DNA from: Kastovskya adunca ATA6-11-RM4
GTDB taxonomy: Bacteria > Cyanobacteriota > Cyanobacteriia > Cyanobacteriales > Coleofasciculaceae
Assembly: GCA_019359445.1 (NCBI GenBank)
Contig: JAHHHJ010000016.1
Location: forward strand, 80,273-144,272
Direction: 5' to 3'
Length of the DNA: 64,000 bases
A program made the position numbers and the translations under genes. Under the pieces are notes generated by a model. That model saw only the letters and a program-made list of their open reading frames with translations, did not search any database and had not been told where the DNA came from. Shown in pieces: positions 26,032-34,595 of this stretch (its first letter is position 1; every line of letters begins with the position of its first letter).

Positions 26032-26150
26032 CGGGTAGCGCTGATCGGCAAGGCTGCACTATTCTACTAGACAAACCCAGCCCTAGGATTGGGTGTTGTT
26101 GGCTCAAGCGATCGCTAACAACAAACACAACCAATAACTCCCAACTAGCA

Positions 26151-26447
26151 ATGAGATACTGGCAATTTTGGTGGCGTAGTTTACTTCTTTCTTCTCAGTA
26201 CAACCCACCAGAGTTTGTCGAACTGGTGATGACCACCTTAACGATGGCGTTGTTGTTAAGTTGGGCAGTGACGCAGCAGTGGCCCTATCTGGTTCTCAGT
26301 TCCAGCTACGCAATGGGGGCAGCCATATCAATGTGGGTACGGGAAGCGATCACCCCCTCGCCCCATCCCCGCGTCTTGCAAATCTTGGCGGTATTGTTAC
26401 TGATTTATAGCTTATATACCTTCGCTGATCTAGTTCATTATCTTTGA
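26151..26447 (+). CDS. Small hypothetical membrane protein
   Basis: 98 residues with two or three hydrophobic helices (VMTTLTMALLLSWAVTQ, PYLVLSSSYAMGAAISM, VLQILAVLLLIYSLYTFA). No family recognised. Starts at an ATG 120 bases after the phosphoribosyltransferase; no clear ribosome site. It reads as plausible coding sequence because of its consistent helices, but could be spurious. Confidence 0.45.
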   Translation: MRYWQFWWRSLLLSSQYNPPEFVELVMTTLTMALLLSWAVTQQWPYLVLSSSYAMGAAISMWVREAITPSPHPRVLQILAVLLLIYSLYTFADLVHYL

Positions 26448-26745
26448 TGGCGTTTTAGCTAAGTAGGTACGCTCAAATAAACCCAACTGAGTTATCAGGT
26501 GGACATTGCCCTGAGATGAGGGAATAGGGAGCAGGGGCGCAGGGGTGCAGGGGAGATGGGGAGCGAGAGAGAAAAATCAATGACGATTAGCCATTACTCC
26601 AATCGCCTATTTCATACTTCACTCTTCATACTTCATACTTCACCCTTCACCCTTCATACTTCACCCTTCACCAAGCGCCTCCGGCAACGGCTTCACCGAA
26701 AACACTTCATCCTTTCTCCCCGACTCAGGACTCAGGACTCAGGAC
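26448..26745. other. Repeat-rich intergenic region
   Basis: Holds, in order, a G-rich tract at about 26527-26563, nine TTCAYNC-type heptamers at 26611-26673 and the start of a GACTCAG heptamer array at 26722. The order G-rich tract then TTCATAC array matches the region at 22.28-22.58 kb, suggesting a shared composite unit. Confidence 0.8.
26611..26673 (+). repeat. STRR array: nine TTCATAC/TTCACCC-type heptamers
   Basis: Four TTCATAC, three TTCACCC and two variants (TTCACTC, TTCACCA) in register. Same unit family as the 23-unit array at 22419-22579. Confidence 0.92.
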
Positions 26746-26763
26746 TCAGGACTCAGGACTCAC
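26722..26763. repeat. STRR array: GACTCAG heptamer, six units
   Basis: Five perfect GACTCAG units and a final GACTCAC. The array overlaps the 3' end of the VOC gene; the stop codon of that gene (complement of 26746-26748) and its last residues are made of repeat. Confidence 0.95.
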
Positions 26764-27129
26764 CCTTTGGTGCAAAATCAGACGATTTCCGGCGGGGTCG
26801 TAGGCATAGATTTCTCTCCCGTGGGAGGCGGTGATGATTTCACCGGGGGGTGGGTAGCCCAGAGCTTCTAAGTGAGCGATCGCTACTTCTAAATCTTTGA
26901 CTTCTACGCACAAACTCATTCCGCTTCGGGTAGAATTTGCCAACTCGCTCTGGTGGCTGGCTTTTGGCTTAAAAATCGCCAAGCGCAAGTTAGGCAGACT
27001 AAACTCAGCATAACTGCCCGGTATGTAAGAGGTAGGGTCTTGCCCTAAAAGTTGGGTATAAAATTGCACCAGCGTCTCAGCGTCAATGGCTGCTAGTGTG
27101 ATGAAGGCATCCGTGGGTTGCAACGTCAT
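26746..27129 (-). CDS. VOC (glyoxalase/bleomycin resistance-like) family protein
   Basis: 127 residues, one VOC domain made of two beta-alpha-beta-beta-beta units (AAIDAETLVQFYTQLLGQDP, then CVEVKDLEVAIAHLEALGYP and GREIYAYDPAGNRLILHQR). These fold into metal-dependent lyases, dioxygenases or binding proteins; the substrate cannot be told. The C-terminal VSPES and the stop codon are provided by the GACTCAG heptamer array, so the original end may have been replaced by repeat expansion. Confidence 0.82.
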   Translation of the reverse strand: MTLQPTDAFITLAAIDAETLVQFYTQLLGQDPTSYIPGSYAEFSLPNLRLAIFKPKASHQSELANSTRSGMSLCVEVKDLEVAIAHLEALGYPPPGEIITASHGREIYAYDPAGNRLILHQRVSPES

Positions 27130-27195
27130 AAATTTAGTTATGCCTCATGATCCCGGTAATTTCTTACAATACAGTTGATGAGTAAAGAGCCGAGA

Positions 27196-27660
27196 ATGCC
27201 CAAAACTGTTGCTGATGTCATGACCCCCGACCCTTTGTCGGTACAACCACAGACGCCTCTAAAGGAGGCGATTCAGTTGATAGTAGAACATCGCATCAGT
27301 GGTTTGCCGGTAGTCGATGAGGCAGGAAAATTAGTCGGAATTATCTCTGAAACAGACTTGGTGTGGCAGGAAGCGGGAGTTGACCCCCCACCTTATATTA
27401 TGTTTCTCGATAGCGTGATTTATCTGAGGAATCCTGCCCGTTACGAAAAAGACGTTCACAAAGCGCTAGGACAAACGGTTGGGGAAGTCATGAGCGATCA
27501 GCCTGTGACAGTCGAGCCGGATAAAACCTTGCGAGAAGCGGCTCATTTGATGAATGAAAAAAACGTCTCTCGCCTGCCTGTGCTAGATGACTCAGGAACG
27601 GTGGTGGGTATCCTCACCCGTGGCGATATTGTCCGGGCAATGGCGGCTGAGTACGAGTAA
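27196..27660 (+). CDS. CBS-domain pair protein
   Basis: About 154 residues forming a single Bateman module of two CBS domains: VADVMTPDPLSVQPQTPLKEA to GIISETDLVW, and VGEVMSDQPVTVEPDKTLREA to GILTRGDIVRAM. Such modules bind adenine nucleotides and usually sense energy state; no effector domain is attached. I choose the ATG at 27196 because AAAGAG lies about 8 bases upstream; earlier in-frame starts at 27175 (TTG) and 27178 (ATG) lack a site. NblB follows 17 bases later and may be co-transcribed. Confidence 0.85.
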   Translation: MPKTVADVMTPDPLSVQPQTPLKEAIQLIVEHRISGLPVVDEAGKLVGIISETDLVWQEAGVDPPPYIMFLDSVIYLRNPARYEKDVHKALGQTVGEVMSDQPVTVEPDKTLREAAHLMNEKNVSRLPVLDDSGTVVGILTRGDIVRAMAAEYE

Positions 27661-27677
27661 ATTTTGGGATATAGAGA

Positions 27678-28343
27678 ATGAGTGTTACTCCTGAATCGGC
27701 AAAGGAACTGCTGAGTTCTGAAGACTTTGGCAAGCGCATCAGCGGCGTGAATCAGCTACGGGAACTTGACCCTGCTGTTGCCTTTGAGATGATCCAACCT
27801 GCCTTGAGCGATCGCAATACGCGAGTCCGGTATGCGGCGATTAGCCAGTTAGATACCCTAGGACAGCAAGATTTACAGGCAACGTTAACCATGTTGCGCG
27901 ATCGCCTCCTCAACGACCCGGAACCTGACGTGCAAGCCGCTGCCGCTGATGCGTTGGCGGCACTCAAGCTTACCGAAGCCTTTGAAGACCTAAAAAAGGT
28001 TTATCACCAGACTTCTGAGTGGCTTGTCCAGTTCAGCATTATTGCCGCGTTGGGAGAACTAGGCGATCCATGTGCCTTTGAGTTACTCCAAGAAGCCCTT
28101 GCCTCAGAAAATAACCTAGTGCAAACAGCGGCTATTGGCTCCTTAGGAGAATTAGGTGATACCCGTGCTGTCCCTCTCCTGGTACCCTATGCCACTAATC
28201 CTGACTGGCAAATCCGCTATCGGGTAGTACAAGCCCTCAAGCGACTAGGAGGAACAGAAGCTCACTCCACCTTAGAATCCCTCTCTCATGATGAGGTAGA
28301 GCAAGTTGCTCAGGAAGCTCAATCTAGCTTGAAGTCAGCTTGA
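27678..28343 (+). CDS. nblB: HEAT-repeat protein, NblB-like phycobilisome degradation factor
   Basis: 221 residues made of about five HEAT-like repeats (for example DRNTRVRYAAISQLDTLG, DPEPDVQAAAADALAAL, WLVQFSIIAALGELGDP, NLVQTAAIGSLGELGD, WQIRYRVVQALKRLGG). Length and repeat wording match cyanobacterial NblB, related to the CpcE/CpcF phycobilin lyases and needed for phycobilisome breakdown under nutrient starvation in Synechococcus. It sits 17 bases after the CBS gene and is followed by a clear intrinsic terminator. A generic HEAT-repeat protein of another role is the alternative. Confidence 0.72.
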   Translation: MSVTPESAKELLSSEDFGKRISGVNQLRELDPAVAFEMIQPALSDRNTRVRYAAISQLDTLGQQDLQATLTMLRDRLLNDPEPDVQAAAADALAALKLTEAFEDLKKVYHQTSEWLVQFSIIAALGELGDPCAFELLQEALASENNLVQTAAIGSLGELGDTRAVPLLVPYATNPDWQIRYRVVQALKRLGGTEAHSTLESLSHDEVEQVAQEAQSSLKSA

Positions 28344-28398
28344 GTAGTTTTCTTCAATACCAACGAAAGCTAATTCAAACGAAAGCTAATCCAGTCGG

Positions 28399-28424
28399 GG
28401 TCGGTCGGTAGACCGACCTTTTTT
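28399..28424 (+). terminator. Intrinsic terminator after nblB
   Basis: GGTCGGTC, loop GGTA, GACCGACC, then six T. Perfect 8-bp stem 55 bases after the nblB stop. Confidence 0.9.
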
Positions 28425-28826
28425 ATTAGCAAAAAACCTAAACTGGCTGTCGATTTGCCAAGAGATGAATTAAAAATTGCTTATGTATGCGTAGATACAT
28501 TGCCCCAAAGACCTTGATAAACCTGAGTTTTCTATGTGTCAGCCGTAAAACCACGTAAGTAGTTTCACGGAGATAATAAACTTTATCTAAAGAAATTTGT
28601 TACCACCATTAAGTTACCCAAGTTTATGTTTTTTAAAAAATTCTATTTCCTTTTTAACAGTGTCTAAAACCTTTACAAACTGTCCTTTTTCTACAGCTAG
28701 TAGTAATAGCCTCAATAAATCTACTCTAGTTTTTAAGCTAAACTGCCTCAAAATATCCCCCTAACGGTACAAGTACTGAAAAGATAAATTACTTGAAAGT
28801 TTATAGTACTTAGTAGGTGTTTAAAG

Positions 28827-28866
28827 AATCAGTAAAGAGTCAGCTATTTTGTTGCTATTACTGATT
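28827..28866. promoter_or_regulatory. Inverted repeat upstream of the PEP-CTERM gene
   Basis: AATCAGTAA (28827-28835) and TTACTGATT (28858-28866) are perfect complements with a 22-base spacer, 60-100 bases before the start codon. It may be an operator or leader hairpin. Confidence 0.4.
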
Positions 28867-28926
28867 GGGCATGACTAACATGATGAGCAGAAACAAACGT
28901 GATGCCACATCACAGAGTGAGAATCC

Positions 28927-29700
28927 ATGAAACTCCAAAAAATTACAGCTTACGTCGGTTTAGTTGCAGGAAGCGTGCTCGCTCTGTCTAGCACTCCTGC
29001 CCAAGCTTTCAGCTTCAACTCTGGCTCCGATCTAGGTAGCTGCTCTGCCGTTCCTCTAGAAAAGCTTGGCAACGAGCAGGCTTCTACTGGCCCTTCTTCT
29101 TGTGAAACTGCCGATGGCTTTTTACTAGAAGCTAATGATGGAGGCAAGCTCACCACCAAGGAAGTCAACGGTGTCAAGGGTACAGGAGTCTACTTGCACT
29201 CCAGCAAAGATGGTAAAGGTAGCCAGCAAGAAATTGACCACGGAGAGACCCTGACGTTATCTCTTCTCAATGGGCCTTCCATACTCAAGTCCCTGGATCT
29301 AGCTTTTCTATATAAGGCAGGTAACACTACAGTTGCCTTCGGTGACAAGGTTAATGAAGTTGCACAGATTACTGCGGGTGGAATCACTGGAACTCTGAAA
29401 GTCCTGAGCGACACTACCGCCGTATGGAAGTGGGGTGATATCCTCCAGACTATCAATGCACTTAGCCCTTCTAACAGCACTGGTGGCGGCTGGTACAGCA
29501 TTGCCAATCCCTTTGGAGATCTCAAGGTTGACAAAGTTGTCTTCACCTCTCCCGCAGAAACAGGAGGCACAAGCTACCACTACAGCGACTATGCTCTCGT
29601 TGGAGCTACGGTTCCTGAGCCTGCAACGATCGCTGGACTAGGATTAGTAGCTGGCGCACTGTTTACCGCTCGTCGCCGCAAGAGCCGCAACGCTGGCTAA
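28927..29700 (+). CDS. PEP-CTERM sorting-domain surface protein
   Basis: 257 residues. A signal peptide (VGLVAGSVLALSSTPAQA, cleaved near residue 27) leads into a beta-rich body without recognised enzyme motifs, and the C-terminus is the sorting signal VPEPATIAGLGLVAGALF followed by ARRRKSR. PEP-CTERM proteins are processed by an exosortase and linked to the cell surface or exopolysaccharide; no exosortase is in this window. It lies next to polysaccharide genes, which fits an extracellular matrix role. A terminator follows. Confidence 0.88.
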   Translation: MKLQKITAYVGLVAGSVLALSSTPAQAFSFNSGSDLGSCSAVPLEKLGNEQASTGPSSCETADGFLLEANDGGKLTTKEVNGVKGTGVYLHSSKDGKGSQQEIDHGETLTLSLLNGPSILKSLDLAFLYKAGNTTVAFGDKVNEVAQITAGGITGTLKVLSDTTAVWKWGDILQTINALSPSNSTGGGWYSIANPFGDLKVDKVVFTSPAETGGTSYHYSDYALVGATVPEPATIAGLGLVAGALFTARRRKSRNAG

Positions 29701-29737
29701 GACAAAGTTTTAGATGAGTGTTAATGGCTAGAAGCTA

Positions 29738-29776
29738 GGGTGAGAGGTTGGAATATCCTTCTCACTCTATTTTTTT
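29738..29776 (+). terminator. Probable intrinsic terminator after the PEP-CTERM gene
   Basis: GTGAGAGG and CCTTCTCAC pair with one bulge, followed within a few bases by a run of seven T. It ends the single-gene transcript. Confidence 0.7.
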
Positions 29777-29890
29777 GCTTTAGCGCCTCCTCTTACATAG
29801 ACTGAAAGCCTAGGGCTACAAAAATACTTACTCAGGCACTCAGTACAAGGCGAAGGCACTGCCTTTGCCTCTACAACTCCGGACTTCCCT

Positions 29891-30871
29891 TTATTTTTTC
29901 TTAGAATTGGCCTGTTTGCTCCAAAGATAAAAGGGACTGAGCAAGCTACTTCGCAAAAACTCTATGTCACAAGCCACAGCCAGTTCAGCTTTGGTCGTTC
30001 GGTCATCCTCAATCAGGAGAGAGATTAATTTCCGCAGGTCGTTGATGAGATAGAGGGGAAACAGTATCGGTCTTTGCCATGCTTTCAGGCGAACCATCCG
30101 AATTTGATGCCGGGCTAAACCTGTACCCCGCACGATTGAGAGGAGGTAGTCTCGCTCCATTCGCCGAGGAGGGATTTTGTGGTGAATGCACATCTGGGGG
30201 TTGTACCAGATTTCCCAGCCTCCATTTTGGATGTAGGATAGTGCTTCTAAGTCTTCGCTTGCTAGTTGGAATTTCCCAACTCTTCCTGCCAGAAACAGCC
30301 GATTCGGTACAGTTTCGCACCAGGCTTGCCGACGCACGACTAATCCCGCCCCCGGAGGAAGCAGTCCCTGACGGCGATCGTAGATAAAGGGTTTAGCTCC
30401 GCGATCGACAATGGATAAAAAGCAGGCTACTTTCTCAAAGTCTTCGGGAACTTCGCCTTCACAGTCCGCAAGAACTAAACCGCCAAATGCTCCGGCTTGG
30501 GGATGTGCTTGTCCGAAGGTATAAGCGGCGGCTACCCATTCAGGATTGGGTAAGTTATCGTCATCAATGAAACCAATAAATTTGCCTTTGGCGTTCGTAA
30601 TAGCCCGTTGTCTAGCAAATGCTAGACCTTGTTGAGGCTCAAAACATAGCTTAAGAGGACAGTCGGATGACCAAGTAGTCTGGTAAGCTCGAACAACCTT
30701 AACAGTATTGTCAGTGCTATTGTTATCAACAACAATAATTTCCCAATCAATTGACTCTGAATCGACTAGCGATCGCCTTGTGTAGGTATAGCACTCTCGT
30801 AGTCGCTCCAATACTTCTGGTAGGCGCGTTTCTCCGTTATAGGTACAGATAGCAACAGTGAAGTCAACCAT
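29891..30871 (-). CDS. hpsE: Family 2 glycosyltransferase, HpsE-like
   Basis: 326 residues. The N-terminal GT-A fold has VAICTYNGETRLPEVLERL, the IIVVDNNSTDNT motif and the catalytic metal site GFIDDDNLPNPEW near residue 105. The overall sequence resembles HpsE of the hormogonium polysaccharide locus of Nostoc punctiforme, which makes the slime needed for gliding. No membrane segments are evident. Transcribed away from the two following polysaccharide genes across a 290-base AT-rich divergent promoter region. The specific name is from memory of the family; the GT2 assignment is firm. Confidence 0.72.
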   Translation of the reverse strand: MVDFTVAICTYNGETRLPEVLERLRECYTYTRRSLVDSESIDWEIIVVDNNSTDNTVKVVRAYQTTWSSDCPLKLCFEPQQGLAFARQRAITNAKGKFIGFIDDDNLPNPEWVAAAYTFGQAHPQAGAFGGLVLADCEGEVPEDFEKVACFLSIVDRGAKPFIYDRRQGLLPPGAGLVVRRQAWCETVPNRLFLAGRVGKFQLASEDLEALSYIQNGGWEIWYNPQMCIHHKIPPRRMERDYLLSIVRGTGLARHQIRMVRLKAWQRPILFPLYLINDLRKLISLLIEDDRTTKAELAVACDIEFLRSSLLSPFYLWSKQANSKKK

Positions 30872-31160
30872 CAGGAGTATCTCAGCTTTGCAAAGGTTTG
30901 AAAAAGAGCGATCGCAAGATTAATATTCGATTATCTGTAATATCTTCTTTATACAGAAAACTAAAATTATTTATCAACTTCACTGATGTTTTAAAGACTT
31001 TATTAGAATGCACACTATAAAACTAATGCTTCTTATTATTTACTAACAGAAAAAACTAGACTCTTTATTGTAAATTATAATCAACGTGTAACTATATGTC
31101 ACGGCATAAATTCCTGAAACCTTCAACTTAGCATTTAGCTATCATAAACAGTTATTGACC

Positions 31161-32228
31161 ATGCACAATCTTACTGAAATATTACATCAATCATTAGGCA
31201 GGTTGAAGGATTTTGAACGCTGTGCACTCTTAGACTATCCTGATTACACAAACATTGGCGATCATCTCATCTGGATAGGCTCTGTATTTTACATAACTGA
31301 GAAGATAAAAGCTAAAATCAGCTATGCTTCCAGTATTAATAATTTTTCTGGGGCTATCCTAGAAAAACAGATTGGTAAAGCCCCCATACTCCTCAATGGT
31401 GGGGGTAATTTAGGCGACCTTTGGCCTAAGTATCAGGCATTCCGCGAATACATTATTTCTCATTACCGCGATCGCCCTGTAATTATTCTGCCCCAGAGCA
31501 TTTATTTTGCTAATCCAGCAAATTTAGATAATGCTGCCAAAATATTCAACTCTCATCCCGATCTAACTTTGTTTGTTCGCGATGATTATAGTTATGAAAT
31601 TGCGACTAAAAACTTCAAAAACTGCCAGGTTGTCAAAGCCCCTGACATGGCTTTTCAGTTAAGCCAAATTTCAGCTTTATCAACGGATAAACAAGCTTCA
31701 AAATCTATTTTATATCACTGTCGTCAAGACCAAGAACTTAGTTCTTCATTTGCTATAGATTTTCCCAGTTTTTCTAGCTTAGTTGTAGAAGATTGGACTT
31801 CATTTAAGTGGGTATTAGGGACTAACAAATCTCGTGCTGCTCAAACACTAGCTGATCTCTTTCGAGAAGTATGGCAACGAGGAATTAAAACTCCTGGTGA
31901 TTGGATGTTTCGACAAAAATGGGAAGATTATTTTTTCTATAACAATTACTTTAATAATTTATACAACCAACAGTTACACTCCCGCTCTTGGAGCTTTATT
32001 CATAGCGGAATTTACCAATTCAAACAACACCAACTAATTATCACTAACCGCTTACATGGGCATATTCTTTGTGTGCTATTAGGATTGCCTCATATCTTTT
32101 TACCTAACTCTTATCATAAAAATGAATCGTTTTATAATACCTGGACTTACTCAGTTCCTTTCTGTAGATTTGCCAAAGATAGTTCTCAAGTAATAACTGG
32201 CATTGAAGACCTCTTAAAGCAATGTTAA
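31161..32228 (+). CDS. Polysaccharide pyruvyl transferase family protein
   Basis: About 355 residues. The motifs DYPDYTNIGDHLIWIGS, LLNGGGNLGDLWPKY and the C-terminal ITNRLHGHILCVLLGLPH are those of polysaccharide pyruvyl transferases, which add ketal-linked pyruvate from phosphoenolpyruvate to exopolysaccharide sugars. Start at ATG 31161 (an in-frame TTG lies two codons upstream). Codons are AT-richer than in neighbours, common for surface-polysaccharide genes and possibly a sign of transfer. Divergent from the HpsE-like gene, followed by a GT4 on the same strand. Confidence 0.85.
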   Translation: MHNLTEILHQSLGRLKDFERCALLDYPDYTNIGDHLIWIGSVFYITEKIKAKISYASSINNFSGAILEKQIGKAPILLNGGGNLGDLWPKYQAFREYIISHYRDRPVIILPQSIYFANPANLDNAAKIFNSHPDLTLFVRDDYSYEIATKNFKNCQVVKAPDMAFQLSQISALSTDKQASKSILYHCRQDQELSSSFAIDFPSFSSLVVEDWTSFKWVLGTNKSRAAQTLADLFREVWQRGIKTPGDWMFRQKWEDYFFYNNYFNNLYNQQLHSRSWSFIHSGIYQFKQHQLIITNRLHGHILCVLLGLPHIFLPNSYHKNESFYNTWTYSVPFCRFAKDSSQVITGIEDLLKQC

Positions 32229-32420
32229 AACTATCAGCAAGTTGGGTAATCCCTATTTATTGCTTTATTAAAAGTTATATTACCTGTTATAGCAATTCTG
32301 ATGACTCGCAAACTATTTATTGGGGTGTAGTCATACCCTCAGACCGAAGCGATCGCCAATGATTTAAGACCGCGACGGTGATAGATATGCTGGCTCTAAA
32401 ACTTAACTACAACCCAGAAC

Positions 32421-33575
32421 ATGTCCAAGCAGATAAATCAAGTGCGAATAGCTATTTTAGCTAATCCGGAAGGTGGAGGAGGGATAACACGGGTTGTTCT
32501 CAATCTTCTTAAGGGAATGACCCAACGGGGTATCTCGCTAGATTTAGTTCTGGATTGGGCAGAAGGGCGACCCTATTTAGATCAGGTGCCCACTGGAGTA
32601 CGGGTTGTTGATTTAGGTGAAAAAATTGGTTTTCAAGCTAAAAGTGCGATTAAACTTGTTCCTCCTTTAATTAAATATTTAAAACAAGAAAAACCGGATC
32701 TTTTGTTATGTCATTTGACCCTAACAAACTGGGTAGCTGTAGTTGCATGGATATTCGCTAAAGTTCCCGTACGTTTAGTTTTAGTAGAACACTTGCCACT
32801 GCCTAACCCTGATAGGAGTTGGAGGCGACCGCAAAGCCAACTGCCAAGACTTTTACGCGCTTGGCTTTATCCAAAAGCTGACGCTGTTGTAGCGGTTTCA
32901 AAGGGTATGGCGCGAGCTGTGGAAGTAGGTTTGAAGCTGCGAACTGGTTCAGTGCGGGCGATTTATAACCCAGTTGTGGATGAGAGGTTATTTCTCAATG
33001 CACAATTGCCTATTGAGCATCCTTGGTTTGAACCTAACCAACCTCCTGTATTTTTGGCAGTGGGTCGATTAACAGGGCAAAAAGATTTTTCATTGCTTCT
33101 GCAAGCGTTCGCACAGTTGCGGAAACAACGAGAGGCGAGGCTGTTGATTTTGGGTGAGGGCCCGTTGCGGAAGCAGTTAGAAGGAATGGTTGCGAAGTTG
33201 GGGATAGAGGCTGATGTTTTGTTGCCCGGATTTGTCAAAAATCCCTACGCTTACATGAGTCGGGCGTCGGTGTTTGTCCTCTCCTCTCGTTGGGAAGGGC
33301 TACCCACGGTTTTGATTGAAGCGATCGCCTGTGGCTGTCAGGTCGTCTCAACCGATTGTCCCCACGGGCCAAGAGAAATTTTAGCAGAGGGGAAATATGG
33401 GCAGTTAGTTGCCGTCAAAGATGTGTCAGCGCTAGCGGCGGCGATGCAAACAGCGCTAGATTCACCAATTGCCATTGAGGAATTGAAGCAGCGATCGCAG
33501 GACTTTAGCGTCGAGCGAGCCGTTACAGAATATTTGAAGTTGATTGATTTGGCAGCCCCAACACCTCTACCCTGA
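32421..33575 (+). CDS. Family 4 glycosyltransferase
   Basis: 384 residues with two Rossmann domains of a GT-B enzyme. N-terminal NPEGGGGITRVVLNLLKGM binds acceptor; the C-terminal half has VFLAVGRLTGQKDFSLLLQAF and the nucleotide-sugar site SSRWEGLPTVLIEAIACGCQVVSTD (the E-x7-E motif region). Probably builds the same extracellular polysaccharide as its neighbours. It starts about 190 bases after the pyruvyl transferase. Donor and acceptor are unknown. Confidence 0.88.
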   Translation: MSKQINQVRIAILANPEGGGGITRVVLNLLKGMTQRGISLDLVLDWAEGRPYLDQVPTGVRVVDLGEKIGFQAKSAIKLVPPLIKYLKQEKPDLLLCHLTLTNWVAVVAWIFAKVPVRLVLVEHLPLPNPDRSWRRPQSQLPRLLRAWLYPKADAVVAVSKGMARAVEVGLKLRTGSVRAIYNPVVDERLFLNAQLPIEHPWFEPNQPPVFLAVGRLTGQKDFSLLLQAFAQLRKQREARLLILGEGPLRKQLEGMVAKLGIEADVLLPGFVKNPYAYMSRASVFVLSSRWEGLPTVLIEAIACGCQVVSTDCPHGPREILAEGKYGQLVAVKDVSALAAAMQTALDSPIAIEELKQRSQDFSVERAVTEYLKLIDLAAPTPLP

Positions 33576-33642
33576 AGTCGTTGGTCTAGAGCATTGATTG
33601 AGATTTTGTGGTGGGCGAATGGCGCTTCGCCCCCCTGTGTGG

Positions 33643-34398
33643 CTACACCAACCCTTCCAATTCCAACGACTCAATCATCTGAAGACCACGAGGGTCGCCG
33701 AGTCTTAAAAGAGCGGCTCTCGCGTCTTCCCTGACGCCCATATCCTCATCTTCTACTAGGGATTCCACCAAGGAATCTACAGCAGTGGCATAGATGGCAT
33801 TGGAGGGCAATTCCCGGCATAGTTGCCCGATAGACCAGGCGCAGTTGCTACGTACTGCCGCAACGGGGTCTTGCATTAAGGCAGTAATTAAGGGCGGGAT
33901 GGCTGCCACCATATCTTCGTATTCCAATTCTGCCATTTGTGCTAGGGCGCTCGCTGCCCATAACCGCACAGCGGAGATATCGTTTTTCAGGGCGTCTGTT
34001 AGGGAAGGTAAACAGCGGCGATCGCGACAATTCCCTAATGCCCAAACGACACCCTTACGCACATAACCATTCCAGTCACGGTTTAGCTGGGTAATCAGCG
34101 GCTCTACCGCTGTTGGGCTAGGGTTGCGTCCTAAAGCATAGGCAGCACTCACCCGCACCAATGGACAAACATCAGTCAGCAGGTGAATCAGGTGAGGGAC
34201 AGCACGTTCGTCTTGCAACTCACAAAACGCTCTAGTTGCTAGCATCCGTTGTGGCGTCTCAGGGGCAGTCAGCAGCGCCAGCATTGCCTCTGGATCGGGC
34301 TTTTGAGCCTCTGATTCATCAATTGGCTCAATGTTATCCAGGGGGCTTTCTGCTTCAACTGCCGCATCAAGTACGCTTAGGTCGTCATCGTCATACAT
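33643..34398 (-). CDS. HEAT-repeat protein with acidic N-terminus
   Basis: 251 residues. The first 40 are acidic (MYDDDDLSVLDAAVEAES), then about five HEAT repeats follow (LVRVSAAYALGRNPSP, GYVRKGVVWALGNCRD, SAVRLWAASALAQMAE, AAVRSNCAWSIGQLC, MGVREDARAALLRLGD). Related in form to phycobilin lyase CpcE and NblB-type proteins but not identifiable as one of them. Likely a protein-binding scaffold. Convergent with the GT4 gene. Confidence 0.75.
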   Translation of the reverse strand: MYDDDDLSVLDAAVEAESPLDNIEPIDESEAQKPDPEAMLALLTAPETPQRMLATRAFCELQDERAVPHLIHLLTDVCPLVRVSAAYALGRNPSPTAVEPLITQLNRDWNGYVRKGVVWALGNCRDRRCLPSLTDALKNDISAVRLWAASALAQMAELEYEDMVAAIPPLITALMQDPVAAVRSNCAWSIGQLCRELPSNAIYATAVDSLVESLVEDEDMGVREDARAALLRLGDPRGLQMIESLELEGLV

Positions 34399-34595
34399 AA
34401 GGGATAACCTATCCTATCCAACCCGATTTCATCGGTGTCAAACCAGGATAGAGATAAGAAAAACTGGCGAACGTTAAGAAAACTAAAATTCCCCCGCCAC
34501 TTTCCCCGATCAAAAACCGGAATTTGCTATATTACACGACACCGAGAACCTTATTATTCTAAGGTTTTAATGTACTTAGTAGCAGGGGGGATAAC

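Larger units (their letters stand above)
28344..28926. other. Intergenic region between nblB and the PEP-CTERM gene
   Basis: About 580 bases, AT-rich. Contains the terminator at 28399-28424, a small palindrome ATGTAT/ATACAT near 28483-28500, and a 9-bp perfect inverted repeat at 28827-28866 close to the PEP-CTERM start. The rest shows nothing I can name. Confidence 0.6.
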
